From Gnetum montanum (Eukaryota > Streptophyta > Gnetopsida > Gnetales > Gnetaceae): a stretch of 64,000 nt of DNA. Made by a program: the position numbers and the translations under genes. Shown one piece after another: positions 57,721 through 64,000 of the stretch. The notes beneath the pieces are model-generated. The model saw only the letters and a program-made list of their open reading frames with translations, searched no databases and had not been told where the DNA came from. The stretch's first letter is position 1, and each line of letters begins with the position of its first letter. The stretch is taken from assembly GCA_015680685.1 (NCBI GenBank), contig MNCI01027120.1, forward strand, positions 293,390-357,389, given 5' to 3'.

Positions 57721-60014
57721 ATGTCTTCTTCTAACAAGAGTAATTCACTGCCTAGGGATTATACTAGAAACAATCGGCAATCAAAAACACATAACCGAAA
57801 TCCGCCAGTTCCTCAATAGCACCAAGTGATATATACTCATCTTGATGAGTACATACCAGATTTTACCTTTATCCTCCATTAGGATGAACAACTACGATGA
57901 AGAGACTTGCAAGGTAACATAGTGGTACCCCCAGATTGGTTAGACCCAAACATGCTCCTCTATGCTCTTGCACAGATCGACATGACACAGCTATATGCTG
58001 AATATGTTGTAGGCGATATCGACACAAGGGATTATCATCCCACAGAAACACAATGTTTAAGGGACTCACGGTAGGAGAGCCACCATACACTGTTGAAGGG
58101 CAAAGGGGTCCTGTATGTCCTAAGTGAAATCAGAGATGGTGAACCACTTATAATAGGTTCTCCATCAAATGATGTTCCCCCTCCTAATGATGGTGAGGAG
58201 GTGGGGTATTAGAACCTACGCTCCATGATACACAACCCTGGTTCTGATCCCTATGAACGCCAACTGTTCACTGAGTGAACAACAACACATGACAAGGATG
58301 GGCACTTGGATCGTCATCACGATCGGGGGCATAGTCACAGAAGAGAAGGTAAGAAGCATCATCATGGCAATGGTTCTCCTTCTTCTTCCCCTTCATCACA
58401 TCACTCAGCCTCTCCTTCCACATCTGGGTGCAACCACCAAGAGCATAATGGTGAGGATAGAGGTAGGCAAAATGAGAGACCTCGACGAGAGAGTCAAGAG
58501 TGAGGACAAGGGCATGAATGAAGGGAAAATATGGAACAACATAGACATCATAGAAGTCATGAAAGAGATGATCATGAAGAGCCCCTACTTGCCACCTAAA
58601 GTATGCTAGATATAATGGAGGTAGTTAGGATACCCACAAGGCATCAAAAAGATAGCTGGATCAAGTGCTTAGACATGAGTAATATTCCACACTTCGAAGG
58701 GGGATACAACGTTGATCTGCAGAATCATTTACAAGCATTCCACGATGCTTTTGTCTTGAAAAATATAGAGAACAAGTGGAAGAAATTAAATTTGTTTTCT
58801 AGGACACTCATAAAGGAAGTAGAGAGTTGGTACCGGTCCTTAGAGCCGGAAACCATTAGGAGATGGAGTACGATGTTAGAATTGTTGAATGATAAATACC
58901 AAATGTACTCTAGAGTGTCCAACTTGCGTAAATAGATCCAAGGATGTAAACAGGGTAATCATGAATCCTTGGATGTTGCCATGGGCCGATAATATGCATT
59001 GTTACATCATTGCCTGGGCCATGGTTATGCACAGCGGGATTAACTTTGCCATTTCATAGATGGGCTAAGGTATGAGACTAGGAGAACCCTTGGGACTTAT
59101 GCCCAAGGGAGATTATCATAACTTAGAGCCCATGAAATTCATCGCTTGTTGGAGCAAGTAGCCAAAGAAGAAGTGCGGAAGAATACAATCGCGATCCTTC
59201 CCTTTGGAAGAAGGGAGTGAAATTTTGCGATGAAGAGGATGAGTCACCACTTGAAGAGTTGATGAACAGAAAAACCTTGCTACTCCAGAAGTTAACAACC
59301 GAAGTGTTGGCTAAGGTGGATCAACTGTGGGATTCCTTAGACTCTAGACTTGAAACTATTTTGAAAATCTTAGAGGAGTCTAAGGTGGAACGAGGTAGTG
59401 ACTCTGATATGAAAAAGAGGAGAGATGCAAGCCATGCATGTAACAATGTTAAGGGGAAAATAACTATCTTCGATGAGGTTGTGGACTCAGACACGGATAA
59501 TAATGGTGGATGTGAGATCTGCCAATATGACCATCCTAAGGGATGTTGTCCCATCATCTTACATTTGCAAGAGTTTGGGGTGTATGCACTTAACTCGAGA
59601 CTTAATAGATGGAAAACACCCCGAAGGTTACCTTATCCTCAAGGTAACCCAAGGCAGTTTCACCAACCATTAATGTACTATCCAAGTGGAACTCCACCAC
59701 AACCCATTGAGCAACATCAGTAGTGGCAACACCCACAGTCATGGGGGATGCCACTGCCTGGACAACGATACCCTTACCGGTAACCTCATCCTTATGGCTA
59801 TTACATGCAGCAGCTAGTTTCTCCAAGTGACTCTATGGGTCACACAACTTCCCAATGTCACTACCAAGTTCAAGAGTACTTTAGAAGGACTCCTTCTCCT
59901 CCGGGAGACACTCCACATCCATCCCATCCTCCAAATCTATCTGCCACTCTTCTGTCGGTAGTTCCACTACCACTTGCTCCAACAATGCAAGGGGAACTCC
60001 CCACTCAACCATAG
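57721..60014 (+). pseudogene. E3 gag
   Basis: MSSSNKS start. 117 codons to a TAG at 58072-58074, as in E1 and E2, though with additional stops inside. Gag core SWYRSLEPETIRRWSTM (58835-58875). A frame change lies between 58935 and 59217, where GELQKRES-type residues are deleted. From 59217 the frame is clean through the acidic stretch, CEICQYDHPKGCC (59512-59550) and the proline-rich tail ending GELPTQP. Conserved stop TAG at 60012-60014, followed by CAA. Confidence 0.86.
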
Positions 60015-60821
60015 CAACGTAACGCTACGAGAGCCGTAAACATTTAACTCACTGCTGGTTCTAACAACCATAAGAAGAGAAGACCTTTCTTCAAAACCAA
60101 AAGCCCAGACAAGCTCTCACAACAACAAGTGGTTGAGTCTGTGCATACTCCTCCACCATACAAGACTTTGGGACTCCCTTCAGTCCAACAACAGAGCTTA
60201 ATGTTAACACATACCGTTACCAATTGGATCAAGGTAGGCCACCTTCCTAGGAAACTCTCTGATCCTGGAAGCCCCTTAATCTATCTACAAGTCACCGGGA
60301 ACACACAACATAAGGCTCTTCTTAACTCAGGTTCTGGAGTCAACTTAATCTCATGAGAAATGTATGAAGCCTGGAACCTGCCCATCCAACTTGAGCTGGC
60401 TGACCAGTCCATCACCATTCCCTTGGGATTGGTGGAGGACATCGTTGCCACTATGTGTGGGTGGTCATACCCAGCTGACTTCCTGGTGATAGAAGTCAAC
60501 AGTAACAACGGGGGCTTCCCAATTATAATGGGAAGGCCATGTCTCAGTACAATAGATGCATACCCAGGGATCCATGATCTTTTCTTGGAGATATCTAAGG
60601 TAAACATTTATGGAAAGATAGAGAAGAAGAAAGTTCCATGTATCACATACAGTGACTCAGAGGGTGATGACATGGAGGAATGCTCAACATCTCTTCCATG
60701 CAATCGGTGTGCCCAAGAAACACAAATACAAAGGTGCTTGTATGTAGCAACCACACAAGTAGTGGACACACCATGGTTGACAGCTAAACGAAAGAACAAC
60801 CGACCAACATGCATGGAATGA
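60015..60821 (+). pseudogene. E3 aspartic protease
   Basis: Same frame as the gag C-terminus. VGHLPRKLSDPGSPLIYLQV leads to KALLNSGSGVNLIS (about 60310-60350), where the catalytic Asp is Asn, so inactive. The core continues with MYEAWNLP, GWSYPADFLVIEV and IIMGRPCLSTIDAYPG to a natural-looking end at 60821, giving the longest protease C-terminus of the E copies. Confidence 0.85.
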
Positions 60822-62922
60822 ACAGGGGGAACAACCCATGGTAACAACGAAGGCATAGACACATTGGAATATGAGCGTCACCAACTTTCACCCCTTAATC
60901 TAAGAACATCAGATGGGAGAAGTTGGACACTTCTAAGAAATCCAAATAGGCGTTCATTATTTTAGATCTCTCCCTTTCCATTCAGTCATGGGTGAGATGG
61001 CCACCTATGCTAATCATTGGAGGCCCTCAGTTCTTTTTAGTTTTTATTTTACACATTTTTTTACAAGTTTTTGTTTTACACATTTTTTTTACACGTTTTT
61101 GTTTTACACATTTTTGTTTTACAAATTTCTTTAACTTTTCTTATTTTTGTTTTACAACATCGTTATAATTTTTCATTTTTTGTGTGTGTTATCCATCCTG
61201 TAAGTTTGTCACCCAATAAGTGTTCTTTATGATGGTATGAACTATTTTCCTATTGATTGCTAATGTTTGGTTTTTACCTTTAAGTTATGATGTTGATATT
61301 AAGGTATGTTTCTTTTGATATGATAGGCAATGAGTCCACTTCATCCATACATCCACAAAAGTCTATGGTCTTTCTTGGCTTGGAAATGCACATTCCCTTT
61401 CTTAATAAGAACTTTAACGAATCAGTGACTAGGCATTTCTCAAACTAAGGAAGGACTCAAAGATTGAAAAGGGTGTGACTTCAAGGGAACTTGATGAATT
61501 TGTGTTGGCCATTCTCTTGGATGCTTGGATGTTTTCTTCTTGAGTTTTCTTACCGTTTCGACGTTCCTCAATCATCGAGAAGCTGAGCAAATAAAAATAA
61601 GAAGTCTTTGCATGGTGTGGTTCTCATGCATAAACACAAAAAAAAAACAAGAAAAGAAAGTGAGAATTCAAAGCACACCCCTTAGACAAAATAATTCCTT
61701 GGGCTACAAGCACTGGTTATGGAACAAAAATAAAAATGTTCTCTCTAACTAAGGCCCTCCTTGCTTCCCATTCTCTCCTCATTCATTTCGTCAGAATGGT
61801 GGTGGCTCTTGGGTGAAGGAATTCTTGTTATTCAAGTGGATGGATTGGCCAAATGCATTGATGCGAAGTCACTGGATGTGGTTTGTTTGAGGCTGGAGTT
61901 GGAATGAGATTTACCAAGTCACATTAATCATTAACTCCACAAGGGGCTGTACACTACCTTGTTCTTGGGATTCCCTTCCATTATCTTCTCTCCATCATTC
62001 TCTCCATTGTTCACCTCATTGCTGGTTATATCATTAGTGTATATCTTGGTGGATGCGTCGTTTTCTTTTTCATAAATTCTTATGATTAACACTTTAAATC
62101 TTATTCCAAATGACATTTCTAGAGCCTATGGACTCTTCGAATGTGGGTTTGTCAAGGCATTAAGGGCATGAGCCTACTTTGGGGAGGACCCACTGGCATT
62201 CCTATTTGGTGCATCCGTTTAATTCTTTCCCTTAAAATTTTCACAATCCACTTTATTTTGTTCATTTTCATCTTGACATCCATTTCATTGACGTACTAGT
62301 TGTCTCTTTTTCTCCATCTTTCTTATTCTTTTTCCTTTTCCATTCTTTCACTATTGGAGGTTCAAGATTAGTCATGGGGGTACGGGGCCCAATTTTTTCG
62401 ATTTTCTCCTAACCCCTACACCTTCGGTAGTCATCATTAATATATCTCCAGATCCGCAATCAACCATACCATAACCCAGCCAATGGACCTTTCACTGAGG
62501 CAAGGTATCGATTGCATTGAAATTTATTTACCCTTGCTAATGTAAGATTGTGTTGTGTGTGCAGGTGACAATCATACAACAATGGATAGGATCTAGAGGG
62601 AGCACTTGGAATGGATCGGTGCTGAAGTAGCTTTGTAAGGAATGAGATCGATGATGTGCTTACGAATGGACAACGAAGGGCACAATCTTGGCATTGGCAG
62701 TAGCAAGACTTCTTCTCTCTTCTCTCTTCTCTCTCAGCTACCAAATAAGGCCTGATGTCAAATGTAATAAGGTGTTCACTCTTGTTGTCATGAACACCAG
62801 TTTTATCATGTCTTGTAATGATGATCCGTTCACATGTCATCCGATTCACCATTAGTTCCATTTAGTCAATAATCCCATACCTTTTCAATATTTTGTAAGG
62901 AACTCAAGGATCAGTTTTCATT
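60822..62922 (+). other. E3 noncoding 3' segment
   Basis: Conserved in order with E2: polypurine-like motif cagtcatgggtgag (60983-60996), TTTTGTTTTACACATT units (61036-61125), the block 61330-61480, TTTGGGGAGGACCCACT (62178), second polypurine-like motif tagtcatgggggta plus CGGGGCCC (62369-62390), acceptor-like gtgtgtgcag (62564), a stop-broken version of the short ORF (62580-62700), then the conserved block before the true tract. Confidence 0.65.
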
Positions 62923-62936
62923 TAGTCATGGGGGTA
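62923..62936 (+). other. E3 polypurine tract
   Basis: tagtcatgggggta directly before the LTR start TGATGGG. Best preserved tract in the window. Confidence 0.82.
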
Positions 62937-63764
62937 TGATGGGACGCAATATCGCATGGGCCGTGATATCGCATCCCACACGATATCAAGTACGCGATAT
63001 TGCATCGTCCCCCGCGATATTGCAGTGTGTCACCAAGTCTATAAATAAGAGGCGGCTCTCCCTTGTTTCTCATCCTAGGCTTAGACCGTAGCAAAAATCT
63101 GGTAGTTTTCCCTCTCCAGAGATAGATTAATTTCCATGTGCCCATAGTAGGAACTCCAAAGTGAACAGATCTTTATTCAAGCAAATATTGTACCTGAACA
63201 CAAGTTTGTGTATGACAATAAAGACGAACTTCTTGGATAAACCTTGCAATGCATGGAATATGCTAATTAGGACTTTATTTATTGTTATTTTTTATTTTTC
63301 ATTTAAATACTTTATTAGTTATTAAATCTTTCTCAACCCTTCTCTCCTAGTTAAGTGCCTCAGTACGACCACTTCGAGCACGTGTGTTACGTTTGGTGAT
63401 CCCAGCAATGACTAGCGTTTGGTAACCAAGGTTGCATTGGTTCAGGGTGTGAATGGTAAGTGGGAATAGATGCTGACGCTAGGTTAATTAAGAATTAGTT
63501 AGTTAGTTAAAGTTAGTGAATTAGTCTCTTCACCCTTCACCTTGTTAGCATAGGAGATAAAATAGAAAACTATAAAAATCACATACCTCAGACTTACTTA
63601 ACCATACAACTGTGACAACTATAAGTAAGTCTAGGAAGACAACGAATGATTAACCTTAAGTGTTCCATGAGGCGTGTAGGCACTTAGTTTGCGGTGTTCA
63701 ACCGGATTGTGCGTGCTACGCTCGTATTCGTATGGTTGAGTGTAGGGGTACTCGCCACTCATCA
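62937..63764 (+). repeat. E3 3' LTR
   Basis: TGATGGGACGCAATATC...CGCCACTCATCA. GATATC-type array 62945-63028, TATA CTATAAATAAG 63039-63049. Confidence 0.88.
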
Positions 63765-63769
63765 CCATG
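63765..63769. repeat. Target-site duplication of E3 (right)
   Basis: CCATG, identical to 56777-56781. Confidence 0.9.
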
Positions 63770-64000
63770 CAATAATAAAGATGAATAGGAAGAGATTTGG
63801 TAGGCATCTAGTTTCCATAGTACTTTTCTTTCTAAGAAGACAAATAAAAAATTTCATGCAATCATAAAGTCCTCCTAAAAATCCTTAAATAGAATACTGA
63901 ATATGACCATATATTCAAAAAGCTCTTTAGAACAAAAATCATGAAACTCACAAGATTTGCGATTGGGTATAAGTGGATCTTCTCTAGGATGGAAATCTAA
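63770..64000. other. AT-rich flank of E3
   Basis: Continuation of the region left of 56777. No gene seen. Confidence 0.5.

Larger units (their letters stand above)
56782..63764 (+). mobile_element. E3: non-autonomous Athila-like gag-protease element, 7.0 kb
   Basis: Exact CCATG repeats, LTRs 56782-57574 (793 bp) and 62937-63764 (828 bp), primer-binding site, gag, protease, 2.1-kb noncoding segment, intact polypurine tract. No RT or integrase. The LTRs look closely similar apart from a 35-bp length difference in U3. Confidence 0.9.

Noticed and set aside
1-64000. Host protein-coding genes, tRNA or rRNA genes
   Set aside because: Every coding-like stretch that I could read belongs to a retrotransposon or is unassignable, and no cloverleaf or rRNA signature was seen apart from tRNA-complementary primer sites.

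Overview
The window is an intergenic stretch of a repeat-rich seed-plant nuclear genome. Almost all of it is plant LTR retrotransposons (Ty3/gypsy with Athila-like features, plus Ty1/copia) and one plant LINE, inserted into one another. I found no host gene, tRNA, rRNA or prokaryotic signal. Two runs of N (590-964 and 42479-42485) show a draft assembly. The species cannot be named from the sequence.

Layout. Copies A and B are old Ty3-type elements that carry an unusual ORF just before the 3' LTR. A runs from before base 1 to its 3' LTR at 14498-15381. It looks inserted into B, whose remaining 3' half runs from 15382 to a truncated LTR at 28061-28765. A was hit by an LTR now seen as solo (204-1016, repeat GGTAG) and by E1 (4310-11407, minus, repeat tctat/tctgt). 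B's ORF was hit by a copia element reduced to a solo LTR (18216-18905 plus 26518-26917), and that LTR was hit by E2 (18906-26512, plus, exact repeat CCCTA). To the right lies a LINE (about 28766-42060) split by E4 (29919-39957, minus). A copia element follows (43110 to about 49962, minus), then degenerate AT-rich sequence (50261-56781), then E3 (56782-63764, plus, exact repeat CCATG).

How the elements relate. E1, E2 and E3 (7.0-7.6 kb) have complete LTRs, primer-binding sites and polypurine tracts but code only for gag and an aspartic protease. They look non-autonomous. E4 is larger, shares their LTR ends, primer site, gag and protease, and also has reverse transcriptase, RNase H and integrase, so it represents the kind of autonomous partner they would need. 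A and B carry, downstream of a splice-acceptor-like motif, an ORF that resembles the putative plant transposon protein domain (PF20167-like), in the place where Athila elements carry their env-like ORF.

Most interesting points. (1) All five gag copies stop at the same codon before protease; in E1-E4 the protease follows in the same frame, and three copies read UAG CAA. (2) E1, E2 and E3 each have an N-terminal gag ORF of exactly 117 codons ending in UAG GAG. (3) The polypurine-tract motif AGTCATGGGGG occurs three times per non-autonomous element. (4) Short palindrome arrays sit upstream of the TATA box in every Ty3 LTR subfamily seen, with different palindromes in different subfamilies. (5) The 5' LTR of E2 carries a 333-bp tandem duplication with two TATA boxes. 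All coding regions are decayed by stops, so nothing here is likely to be active now.
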